A DNA stretch of 64,000 nucleotides from contig NZ_SOGQ01000015.1 of NCBI RefSeq assembly GCF_004403465.1, positions 1 to 64,000 on the forward strand, written 5' to 3'. The translations under genes were made by a program, and so were the position numbers. The notes below the pieces were generated by a model, which saw only the letters and a list, made by a program, of their open reading frames with translations, made no database searches and was not told where the DNA came from. The stretch is from Cryobacterium sinapicolor (GTDB lineage: Bacteria > Actinomycetota > Actinomycetes > Actinomycetales > Microbacteriaceae). Shown here in pieces: positions 1-7,718 of this stretch. Within the stretch, counting starts at the first letter, position 1. Every line of letters starts with the position of its first letter.

Positions 1-2
1 AA

Positions 3-44
3 CAGACGCTGATCGCACTGCCCAGCAAGCGAGCGAAGCTGTAG
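3..44 (+). CDS. Possible 3' end of a truncated upstream gene
   Basis: The frame beginning at base 3 reads about 13 codons (ending in ...PSKRAKL) before a TAG at 42-44. It could be the C-terminus of a gene that starts before the window. The piece is too short to identify, and chance cannot be excluded. Confidence 0.25.
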   Translation, partial: QTLIALPSKRAKL

Positions 45-83
45 GCAGGGAGTGCGGCCCGTGGTTCCAGGCCTCTGGTCCCT

Positions 84-152
84 GGTTTCGACAGGCTCAA
101 CCACCGGGGCTCAGGGCTAGACGGGCTCGACCACCGGGGCGAAAACCACCGG
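84..152. repeat. Dispersed intergenic repeat (GACAGGCTCAACCACCGG type)
   Basis: A copy at 84-109 carries the core GACAGGCTCAACCACCGG. A second unit follows at 121-140 (GGGCTCGACCACCGGGG) and a remnant AACCACCGG at 144-152. The same core recurs, in both orientations, at 24.04 kb inside recF and at 34.1, 34.2, 34.3, 34.7, 36.66, 36.71 and 36.84 kb, so it is a dispersed family and not a local accident. Confidence 0.7.
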
Positions 153-156
153 AACG

Positions 157-186
157 ACAAAAGGCCCCCGATCGCTCGGGGGCCTT
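157..186 (-). terminator. Rho-independent terminator of tRNA-Leu
   Basis: Perfect 10-bp stem: AAGGCCCCCG at 161-170 pairs with CGGGGGCCTT at 177-186 around a 6-base loop. Read on the minus strand the stem runs into TTTT. It lies about 45 bases downstream of the minus-strand tRNA-Leu. Confidence 0.7.
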
Positions 187-230
187 CCTGTCCGACTGGG
201 TTGTTGGCAATCAACCCATGTTGTTCACTG

Positions 231-314
231 TGCGCGAGGGGGGACTTGAACCCCCACGTCCTTTCGAACACTGGCACCTGAAGCCAGCGCGTCTGCCAAT
301 TCCGCCACTCGCGC
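231..314 (-). tRNA. tRNA-Leu (anticodon CAG)
   Basis: On the minus strand the sequence folds as a class II tRNA of 84 nt. The acceptor arms GCGCGAG and CTCGCGC pair, followed by an A discriminator. The anticodon loop carries CAG, there is a long variable arm, and the T-arm contains GGTTCAAGTCC. The 3' CCA is not encoded and would be added by the cca product at 45 kb. A terminator lies downstream and a -10-like TAATCT upstream. Confidence 0.95.
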
Positions 315-324
315 GAACTTAGGA

Positions 325-330
325 AGATTA
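325..330 (-). promoter_or_regulatory. Candidate -10 element for tRNA-Leu
   Basis: TAATCT on the minus strand ends 11 bases before the tRNA 5' end, a normal distance for a tRNA promoter. No good TTGACA-like -35 was seen, so this is a weak call. Confidence 0.35.
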
Positions 331-553
331 GCACTTTCCGAGGGCCCTCCGCCATTCGAGGCAGGCAGGCCCCGCAAACACGGGTCTGCACGGCGTGGCG
401 AACACCCTGAACCCACGCTGGATATGCGCCCGACGTGGCGACACAGACTCGCTCCCGTAGGATGACAACCCTCGCCGGGTATTGCCCGGCGGGTGAGTTA
501 ACACTTGAGACAAGTAACATGCTCATAGCCGAAAGGATCGGATCGGGAGACCT

Positions 554-1306
554 GTGGGCATTCTGGATAGTTTTGAAAAGGGTCTCGAACGCGCCGTCAA
601 CGGTGCCTTCGCCAAAACCTTCAAGTCGGGATTGCAGCCGGTGGAAATCACCTCGGCGCTGCGTCGCGAACTCGACACAAAAGCAGCGGTCGTGTCCCGC
701 GATCGAATTCTCGCGCCCAATCGGTTCACGGTGCGGATGAGCCACGCCGACTTCCAGCGCATGTCAGCCCTTGGTCCAACCCTCCTTGATGAACTCACCG
801 AACTCGTGCAGCAGCACGGTCGCGAGCAGCGCTACCAGTTCGCCGGCGGCGTCTCGATCACCCTCTCCGCGGATCGAGGCCTCAGTGAGGGAATGGTCCA
901 GATCGACTCCAGCACCATCAAGGGCAGTGTCGCCTGGATCCCCGTGATCGAGGTCAACGGCAAGCGTTACCCCCTCACGCAGTCGCACACTGTCATCGGC
1001 CGCGGCAGTGACGCCGACATCACCATCGACGACTCCGGCACCTCCCGCCGCCACGTCGAAATCCTCTGGGACGGCTCCCGCGCCCAGGTGCGCGACCTCG
1101 GCTCGACCAACGGTTCCCAGCTGAACGGCTCGCCGGTCACCCAAGCCATCCTCGAACCCGATTCCGTCGTCACCATCGGCCGCACTCGCATCGTCTTCCG
1201 GGTCATCGCGCAGGCCTCCTCGTCGTCCGAGCCCGTCACCGAGCGTCGTCGCGACGGCGGTCGTGAACGCCACGACATGGACGGCTTCTGGGGGCCCACC
1301 GCATGA
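554..1306 (+). CDS. fhaA: FhaA-type DUF3662/FHA-domain protein
   Basis: A 250-residue cytoplasmic phosphothreonine-reading protein. Residues 1 to about 110 match the DUF3662 domain found at the N-terminus of mycobacterial FhaA. Residues 148-217 form an FHA domain with GR (149-150), S-x-RRH (162-167) and STNG (184-187). In mycobacteria FhaA binds phosphorylated PknB/MurJ partners and adjusts peptidoglycan synthesis. The start is GTG with GGGAGA four bases upstream. The stop overlaps the next gene by four bases (ATGA), so it is first in the signalling and elongation operon. The protein is much shorter than the 527-residue mycobacterial FhaA because the long low-complexity linker is missing. Confidence 0.9.
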   Translation: MGILDSFEKGLERAVNGAFAKTFKSGLQPVEITSALRRELDTKAAVVSRDRILAPNRFTVRMSHADFQRMSALGPTLLDELTELVQQHGREQRYQFAGGVSITLSADRGLSEGMVQIDSSTIKGSVAWIPVIEVNGKRYPLTQSHTVIGRGSDADITIDDSGTSRRHVEILWDGSRAQVRDLGSTNGSQLNGSPVTQAILEPDSVVTIGRTRIVFRVIAQASSSSEPVTERRRDGGRERHDMDGFWGPTA

Positions 1307-1887
1307 GCGTCAGCGAACTCACCCTGCTGGTGCTGCGCCTCGGCTTCCTGCTGTTGCTGTGGCTCTTCATCTTCGGCATCGTCTACGCCCTGCGCAGCGA
1401 CCTGTTCGGCCAGCGCGCGCGCAAGATGCAGGCTGATGTTGCGGCTCCGGCCGGCGCGCCCGCCGCGTTCCCGAGCGGCGCACCTGTTCCATCCGCCACC
1501 CAGCCGCCTGCCGCCTCGGCCTCCGCACCGACGGAGCAGTTCACGGCCCGGCCGAGCCCGGTGTCCACCGCCGTGGACGACAAGGCCACCAGCCAGAACG
1601 CGACCCGCCTCGTGATCACCTCCGGCCCGAAGGCCGGCACCGAGTTCCCGCTCACGGGCGACTCGATCACGATCGGCCGGTCCGGCGACTCGAGCCTCGT
1701 CATCCGTGACGATTACACGTCCACCCACCACGCGCGTCTGATGCTCTGGCATGACAAGTGGATGATCCAGGATCTCGATTCGACCAACGGCACCTTCCTG
1801 GACGGCAACCGCCTGGTCGTGCCGACCCCGGTCCCCCTGAACACCACCGTCAAGATCGGCGCAACCAGCTTCGAGCTCCGGCGGTAG
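1303..1887 (+). CDS. fhaB: FhaB/FipA-type membrane-anchored FHA protein
   Basis: A 194-residue protein with one N-terminal membrane helix (about residues 7-30), an Ala/Pro-rich linker (about 45-95) and a C-terminal FHA domain (122-192) with GRS (125-127), ST-HH-AR (140-145) and STNG (160-163). FhaB-type proteins recognise phosphothreonine marks made by PknA/PknB and tie kinase signalling to division and elongation. It overlaps fhaA by four bases, and pstP follows three bases after its stop, so the phosphatase and reader are translated together. Confidence 0.9.
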   Translation: MSVSELTLLVLRLGFLLLLWLFIFGIVYALRSDLFGQRARKMQADVAAPAGAPAAFPSGAPVPSATQPPAASASAPTEQFTARPSPVSTAVDDKATSQNATRLVITSGPKAGTEFPLTGDSITIGRSGDSSLVIRDDYTSTHHARLMLWHDKWMIQDLDSTNGTFLDGNRLVVPTPVPLNTTVKIGATSFELRR

Positions 1888-1890
1888 CTC

Positions 1891-3120
1891 ATGGCGACAG
1901 TCAGTCACAGCGCGGCCACGTCCCACGTTGGAAAGATTCGGTCCAACAACCAGGACTCCGGCTACTCCGGACACCATCTTTTCCTGGTAGCCGACGGCAT
2001 GGGCGGCCACGCCGGAGGCGACGTCGCCTCGGCGATCGCCACCAAGCGCATCATCGAGGCTGACCGAGACTTCCAGTCCCCGCAAGACGCCGAGTTCGCT
2101 CTGCAGGCGGCGCTGATCGCGGCGAATTCACAGCTCGCCGAGACCGTGTTCGAGCACGCCGAACTCACCGGCATGGGCACCACCGTCAGTGCGCTGATCG
2201 TGCTGGAAGACGAGGTGGCGATTGCCCACATCGGCGACTCCCGCATCTACCTGCTCCGCGAGGGTGAACTCTCGCAGATCACCATCGACCACACCTTCGT
2301 CCAACGGCTCGTCGACAGCGGCCGCATCACGGAGGCGGAAGCCATGGTGCATCCGCGCCGCTCCGTGCTCATGCGCGTGCTGGGCGACGTCGAATCGTCG
2401 CCGGAGATCGACACCTCCATCCTCGCGACCTTCCCCGGTGACCGCTGGCTGATCTGTTCCGACGGGCTCAGCGGCGTGGTTTCGAATTCGGGAATCGCCG
2501 CGGCCCTCCTCAGCCCTCTCAACGCCCTGGGCGTCGCCGATCGCCTGGTCAAGGAAAGTCTCGACGGCGGGGCCCCCGACAACGTCACCATCGTCGTCGT
2601 CGACATCGGCTCGCCCGCCGAACGCACCGACCTGCCGACCGTGGTCGGGTCGGCATCCGCTCCCCTGGCCTTCGGCGAAGAGCCCACCCGCGGCCGGGCA
2701 CTGCGCATGTCCAGCCTGCGCCTGCACCCCGTGCGGGAGACGCACTTCGAACCTGACTCCCAGGACTACCTCTCGGAGCTGATCGAGGAAGACAACCGCC
2801 GTGCCCGCCGCCGCAAGCTCACCTGGCTGGTCGGCATCATTCTGCTGGTCCTGACCATTGTCGGCGCCGGCTTCCTGGGCTATCGGTGGACCCAGTCCCG
2901 CTACTTCGTGGGGGTCGAGGGCAGCACGGTCGCCATCTACCAGGGTGTCCAACAGGACCTCGGACCCGTCTCCCTGTCCTCCGTCTTCGAGGACACCGAC
3001 CTGGAGCTGTCCGAGCTGCGGGTCTACGACCGGCAGCAGGTCGAACAAACCATCAGCGCAACCTCCCTCGCGGACGCGTTGCTCATCGTCGAACGGCTCC
3101 AAGATGCCAGCATCCAGTAA
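1891..3120 (+). CDS. pstP: PstP-type PP2C Ser/Thr phosphatase
   Basis: A 409-residue membrane-bound PPM/PP2C phosphatase. The metal-binding motifs are visible: RSNNQD (17-22), DGMGGH (35-40), a central GDSR, DG-LSG, and a final DNVT. A single membrane helix near residues 308-332 precedes a short outer segment of about 75 residues. PstP reverses the phosphorylation made by PknA and PknB. The ATG lies three bases after the fhaB stop. The outer segment is shorter than in mycobacterial PstP (514 residues in total). The end overlaps rodA by 17 bases. Confidence 0.93.
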   Translation: MATVSHSAATSHVGKIRSNNQDSGYSGHHLFLVADGMGGHAGGDVASAIATKRIIEADRDFQSPQDAEFALQAALIAANSQLAETVFEHAELTGMGTTVSALIVLEDEVAIAHIGDSRIYLLREGELSQITIDHTFVQRLVDSGRITEAEAMVHPRRSVLMRVLGDVESSPEIDTSILATFPGDRWLICSDGLSGVVSNSGIAAALLSPLNALGVADRLVKESLDGGAPDNVTIVVVDIGSPAERTDLPTVVGSASAPLAFGEEPTRGRALRMSSLRLHPVRETHFEPDSQDYLSELIEEDNRRARRRKLTWLVGIILLVLTIVGAGFLGYRWTQSRYFVGVEGSTVAIYQGVQQDLGPVSLSSVFEDTDLELSELRVYDRQQVEQTISATSLADALLIVERLQDASIQ

Positions 3121-4501
3121 CCGGTCCACGACGACGGATGCGCCGCCTCGCACAGGTCGCGTGCGCCGCCTGCACCTGCCGCAGAAGCTGCGCAACCTCG
3201 AGTTGTTCCTGCTGCTCATCGCCTGCGGCATCAACGCCGCCAGCGTGGTGCTCGTTCAGCTCGGCGCGCTCGGACGCATCGACACGACTCTGGTGTTCCT
3301 CGGCGCGGGCCTGTCGGCCCTGGTGCTGGCCATGCACGTGGTGCTGCGCGTCGTGGCCCGGGAGGCCGACCCGTTCATCTTGCCGATCGCCACCCTGCTC
3401 AACGGCCTCGGCATCGCCATGATCTACCGCATCGACCTGGCCAACGGAGAGTCCGGCTGGGCCAGCGCCTCCGTGCGTCAGACCGTGTGGAGCGCCCTGG
3501 CCATCGGCTGCGCGATCGCGGTCATCTTGATCATCCGCAACCATCGGGTGCTGTTCCGCTACACCTACATCGCGGGTTTCGTCGGTGTGGCCCTACTCCT
3601 GCTCCCGCTCGTGCCCGGCCTCGGCCGCGAGGTCAGCGGGGCGCGCGTGTGGATCGGCGTCGGCTCCTTCGCCACCTTCCAGCCGGGCGAGATCGCGAAG
3701 ATCGCCCTGGCCGTCTTCTTCGCCGGCTACCTCGTGCGCAACCGCGACAGCCTCTCCATGGTGGGCAAGAAATTCCTCGGCATGCGATTCCCCCGCCTGC
3801 GCGACCTCGGCCCGATCCTCGTGGTCTGGGCGCTGTCCATGTCGGTGATCATCTTCCAACGCGACCTCGGCACCGCCCTGCTCTACTTCGGCCTGTTCCT
3901 GGTCATGCTCTACCTGGCCACCGGCCGCCTCAGCTGGGTGCTGCTGGGCATGTCCCTCTTCCTCGGCGGCGCCCTCATCGCCAGCCAGACCCTGGACTAC
4001 GTCAACGGCCGGTTCCGGAACTGGCTCGACGCGCTCAACCCGGATGTCTACGGGGCCGACGGCGGCAGCTACCAGCTGGTGCAGGGTCTCTTCGGCCTCG
4101 CCAAGGGCGGCCTCCTCGGCACGGGCCTGGGCCAAGGGCGTCCCGAGATCACCCCGGTTCCGCAGAGCGACTACATCATCGCCAGCCTCGGCGAGGAACT
4201 CGGCCTGGCCGGAGTCTTCGCGATCCTCGCGCTCTACCTGCTCCTCGTCGCGCGCGGCTTCCGCATCGGCTTCGCCGGCAATGACGACTTCGGCAAGCTG
4301 CTCGGCGTGGGCCTCTCCTTCGTCATCGCCCTGCAGTGCTTCATCGTGATCGGCGGCGTCACCCGGGTGATTCCCCTCACCGGTCTGACCACACCCTTCC
4401 TCGCCGCCGGCGGGTCCTCCCTCGTCGCGAACTGGATCATCGTGGCCCTGCTCCTGCGCCTATCCGACACGGTGCGCAACCAACCCAGGCTGGTGGTCTG
4501 A
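3104..4501 (+). CDS. rodA: RodA/FtsW-family SEDS glycosyltransferase
   Basis: A polytopic SEDS protein of 465 residues that polymerises lipid II into glycan strands at the lateral wall with its partner PbpA. Visible marks are many hydrophobic helices, a conserved Q-R-D-L-G-T in the middle and a P-L-T-G-L-T-x-P-F segment near the C-terminus. The chosen start is ATG 3104, inside the end of pstP; it leaves a basic N-terminus and a length close to mycobacterial RodA. The frame is open further upstream, but that would overlap pstP by more than 200 bases. Translational coupling is likely. Confidence 0.92.
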   Translation: MPASSNRSTTTDAPPRTGRVRRLHLPQKLRNLELFLLLIACGINAASVVLVQLGALGRIDTTLVFLGAGLSALVLAMHVVLRVVAREADPFILPIATLLNGLGIAMIYRIDLANGESGWASASVRQTVWSALAIGCAIAVILIIRNHRVLFRYTYIAGFVGVALLLLPLVPGLGREVSGARVWIGVGSFATFQPGEIAKIALAVFFAGYLVRNRDSLSMVGKKFLGMRFPRLRDLGPILVVWALSMSVIIFQRDLGTALLYFGLFLVMLYLATGRLSWVLLGMSLFLGGALIASQTLDYVNGRFRNWLDALNPDVYGADGGSYQLVQGLFGLAKGGLLGTGLGQGRPEITPVPQSDYIIASLGEELGLAGVFAILALYLLLVARGFRIGFAGNDDFGKLLGVGLSFVIALQCFIVIGGVTRVIPLTGLTTPFLAAGGSSLVANWIIVALLLRLSDTVRNQPRLVV

Positions 4502-5952
4502 TGAATCGTGAACTCAAACGGGTGAGCATCGTGGTGCTGCTCATGTTCGTGGCACTGCTCGCCTCGACCACGATCGTGCAGGTCTTCCAGGCGGACAGCC
4601 TGTCCGCGGATGCCCGTAACACCCGCACGCTCTACGACAGCTACTCCGTTGAACGCGGACCGATCCTCGTCGCGGGCCAGCCGATCGCCCAGTCGATGCC
4701 CGCCGGCGATGAATACAAGTTCCAGCGCACCTACAGCAACGGACCGCTCTACGCCCCGGTCACCGGATTCATTCCGCTCAACGGTGCGCCCACCGGGCTG
4801 GAGCACGCCCTCAATGGCGTTTTGAGCGGAACCTCCGACGCCCAGTTCTTCGACAAGATGAACGCCCTGATCACCGGCCAGAACCCCACGGGAGCCTCCG
4901 TGGAGGTCACCATCGACCCGGTCGCGCAGCAGGCCGCCTGGGATGCCCTCGGCGACCTCACCGGCTCCGTCGTCGTCTCCGAGCCGGCGACCGGTCGCAT
5001 CCTCGCCATGGTCTCCAAGCCCAGCTACGACCCGAACCTGCTCACCGTGCACGACAACCAGCAGGTCACCGACAACTACCAGGCGCTGTTGAACGACGAG
5101 AACGACCCGCTGATCAGCCGGGCCACCAAGACCCTCAACCCTCCCGGCTCGGTGTTCAAGCTGGTCGTGATGACGGCCGCCCTGGAATCAGGCAAATTCA
5201 CCCCGGATAGCACCTTCCCCAACCCGGCCACCTACCAACTGCCCGGATCGTCGGCGATCGTGATCAACTCCGGCGGCGGCACCTGCGGCGGCGGCGACAC
5301 GGTGACCCTCGCCACCGCACTGCGTCTCTCCTGCAATATCCCGATGGCCGAACTGGGTCTGCAGCTGGGGAACGAGGCCATCCGCGACACGGCCGAGAAG
5401 TTCGGCTTCAACACCGACTACTCCGTCCCCCTGGACGTGTCCCAGAGCGTGTACCCCACGGTTCTCGACGACGCCCAGACGGCATTGTCGGCCTTCGGCC
5501 AGACGGATGTCCGCGCGACGGCCCTCCAAATGGCGATGGTTTCCTCCGCCATCGCCAACGGCGGCCAGCTGATGACGCCCAACCTCGTCGACAAGGTGAC
5601 CGCGCCGGATCTGAGTCCGATTCAGGTCTTCGAGCCGGAGGCGATGGAACGCGTGATGAGTGCGGAAACGGCGGCGACACTGACCCAAATGATGGTCAAT
5701 GGAGTCCAGGACGGCGCCGCCAGCAATGCAACAATAGATGGGGTCAAGGTGGCAGGTAAAACAGGCACGGCGGAGAACGCCGAGGACGAGCCTTACACTT
5801 TGTGGTTCACCGGATTCGCTCCTGCGGAGGATCCGAAATATGCGATCACCGTTCTCGTTGAAGATGGCGGGGGACTTGGCCAGACGGGGTACGGCAATCT
5901 GCTTGCCGCACCTATTGCAAAGGATGTACTAGAGGCGGTGCTGAACAAATGA
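4501..5952 (+). CDS. pbpA: PbpA-type class B penicillin-binding protein
   Basis: A 483-residue D,D-transpeptidase that cross-links peptidoglycan with RodA. It has an N-terminal anchor helix (about 8-30), a dimerisation domain and a transpeptidase domain with the three active-site motifs S-V-F-K (217-220), S-C-N (277-279) and K-T-G (420-422). The ATG at 4501 shares one base with the rodA stop, and the next gene starts four bases before its own end. This spacing (TGATG, then ATGA) argues for one mRNA. The length is normal for actinobacterial PbpA. Confidence 0.95.
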   Translation: MNRELKRVSIVVLLMFVALLASTTIVQVFQADSLSADARNTRTLYDSYSVERGPILVAGQPIAQSMPAGDEYKFQRTYSNGPLYAPVTGFIPLNGAPTGLEHALNGVLSGTSDAQFFDKMNALITGQNPTGASVEVTIDPVAQQAAWDALGDLTGSVVVSEPATGRILAMVSKPSYDPNLLTVHDNQQVTDNYQALLNDENDPLISRATKTLNPPGSVFKLVVMTAALESGKFTPDSTFPNPATYQLPGSSAIVINSGGGTCGGGDTVTLATALRLSCNIPMAELGLQLGNEAIRDTAEKFGFNTDYSVPLDVSQSVYPTVLDDAQTALSAFGQTDVRATALQMAMVSSAIANGGQLMTPNLVDKVTAPDLSPIQVFEPEAMERVMSAETAATLTQMMVNGVQDGAASNATIDGVKVAGKTGTAENAEDEPYTLWFTGFAPAEDPKYAITVLVEDGGGLGQTGYGNLLAAPIAKDVLEAVLNK

Positions 5953-7655
5953 GACCCACATCAGGGCTCACCTTCGGGGGACGATACGAGCTGCAGTCCC
6001 GGATCGCCATTGGCGGTATGGGCGAGGTTTGGAAGTCCGTCGACCTCGTAATCGGCCGCACGGTCGCCATCAAGATCCTGAAGGACGAGTACCTCGGTGA
6101 CCCTGGGTTCCTCGAGCGTTTCCGCGCCGAGGCCCGTCACGCCGCGCTCGTCAACCACGAAGGCATCGCCAACGTGTTCGACTACGGCGAAGAAGACGGC
6201 AGTGCCTTCCTCGTGATGGAACTCGTACCCGGTGAGGCGCTCTCCACCATCCTCGAGCGCGAGCATGTCCTCCCCGCCGACACGGTGCTGGACATCGTCT
6301 CCCAGACGGCCGCCGCGCTGCACGCGGCGCACGCCGCGGGACTCGTGCACCGCGACATCAAGCCGGGAAACCTGTTGATCACGCCCGAAGGCCGGGTCAA
6401 GATCACCGACTTCGGCATCGCCCGCATCGCCGACCAGGTTCCGCTCACCGCGACCGGCCAGGTCATGGGCACCGTGCAGTACCTCTCCCCCGAGCAGGCC
6501 AGCGGCCGCTCCGCGTCGCCGACCACCGACATCTACTCCCTCGGCATCGTCGCCTACGAAAGCCTCGCCGGCCGCCGCCCGTTCACGGGCGAGTCCCAGG
6601 TCGCGATCGCCATGGCGCAGATCAACGAGACCGCCCCCGACCTGCCCGAAACGGTGTCGGAGCCGGTGCGCAACCTGGTGATCTCCTGCCTCGCCAAGAA
6701 CCCCGCGGACCGCCCGGCCTCCGCCGCGCACCTGTCCCGTGCCGCCGCAGCCCTCCGCCGCGGCGACATCGCGGCGGCTGCGGCATCCGTGCCTGCCATC
6801 ATGAACGGCGTCACGCCCACTTCCGCGACCATGCTGATGCCCGGCGCCGGCGGAATGCAGGCCACGACCGTGCTCCCCACCGGAGCACCAGTGACACGGA
6901 CCGCCACGACGGAGACGGACACCGAGGAGAAGAAGCGCAGCCCGTGGACCTGGCCACTGATCGGCCTGATCGCCCTGCTCGCGCTCGTGCTCACCGGCAC
7001 CCTGATCGCCCTGTTCACACAGGACAACACGACGCCGGCCCCGACTACGACCCCGACCACATCGGCGCCGGCGGCACCGAGCCAGACCACGACGCCCACC
7101 CCGGCCGTGACCCCCACGCCGACGCCGACCCCCACCAGCAACACCGTCGAGGTCAGCCTGGCTGATTTCCAGGGACTGACCAGCGCGGAGGCCCGCGACA
7201 AACTGGCCACCATGGAATTCGTGGCAGATGTCCAGACCGGGAACGCGGCCACCACCCCGGACCAGATCGCCGACACCGTCTACGACGTGAACCCCACCGG
7301 CCCGGTGACGAAGGGCTCCACGATCACGGTCACGGTGTACGGCGCCGCCGCCACCCCCGACGACCCGACAGCCGCTCCCACCGTCGCGCCGGCGTCAGTC
7401 GCCTCCGGCGCCGAGGTGACGGCCACCTGGGCAGCGCAGACCTGCCCCAGCGGCCAGACCCTCTCCGGCTACGAGGTCGTGGCCGACGGCGCCGCCGAAT
7501 CCCCCGGCCCGGTCGGCCCGGACGCCACCTCGGCCAAGATCACCGCGGGTCCCGCTGCCGGAACCTTCACGGTCAAGTTCCGCTACTTCTGCGGCCAGGT
7601 GGAGTCCGCCTACTCGGAGTCCAGCAACATCGTCACCGTGACGCCGGCGGCGTAA
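5949..7655 (+). CDS. pknA: PknA-position Ser/Thr kinase with PASTA-like and Fn3-like ectodomain
   Basis: A 568-residue receptor kinase. The kinase domain (about 11-270) has the Gly loop G-x-x-G-G-M-G, Lys42, HRD-x-KPGN (134-141) and DFG (154-156). A juxtamembrane linker leads to a membrane helix (334-356), then a Thr/Pro-rich stalk (361-397), one PASTA-like unit (about 399-465) and a C-terminal segment (about 476-566) resembling an Fn3-type beta sandwich with two cysteines. It is named by position between pbpA and pknB; mycobacterial PknA has no such ectodomain. It would phosphorylate division and wall proteins and be opposed by PstP. It starts within the pbpA stop. Confidence 0.88.
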   Translation: MRPTSGLTFGGRYELQSRIAIGGMGEVWKSVDLVIGRTVAIKILKDEYLGDPGFLERFRAEARHAALVNHEGIANVFDYGEEDGSAFLVMELVPGEALSTILEREHVLPADTVLDIVSQTAAALHAAHAAGLVHRDIKPGNLLITPEGRVKITDFGIARIADQVPLTATGQVMGTVQYLSPEQASGRSASPTTDIYSLGIVAYESLAGRRPFTGESQVAIAMAQINETAPDLPETVSEPVRNLVISCLAKNPADRPASAAHLSRAAAALRRGDIAAAAASVPAIMNGVTPTSATMLMPGAGGMQATTVLPTGAPVTRTATTETDTEEKKRSPWTWPLIGLIALLALVLTGTLIALFTQDNTTPAPTTTPTTSAPAAPSQTTTPTPAVTPTPTPTPTSNTVEVSLADFQGLTSAEARDKLATMEFVADVQTGNAATTPDQIADTVYDVNPTGPVTKGSTITVTVYGAAATPDDPTAAPTVAPASVASGAEVTATWAAQTCPSGQTLSGYEVVADGAAESPGPVGPDATSAKITAGPAAGTFTVKFRYFCGQVESAYSESSNIVTVTPAA

Positions 7656-7677
7656 CGGAGGCCCGGACGGTTTCCGC

Positions 7678-7683
7678 TAAAAT
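7678..7683 (+). promoter_or_regulatory. Candidate -10 for pknB
   Basis: TAAAAT lies 35 bases before the pknB start, in the only gap (63 bases) of an operon whose other joints overlap or nearly touch. A clear -35 is missing. It suggests that pknB can also be transcribed separately. Confidence 0.3.
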
Positions 7684-7718
7684 ACGAAGAACTGTGTGCG
7701 CGAGCTGGGAGTACTGCT

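Noticed and set aside
967-2085. A 372-codon minus-strand frame
   Set aside because: It is antisense to fhaA, fhaB and pstP, whose domains are unambiguous.
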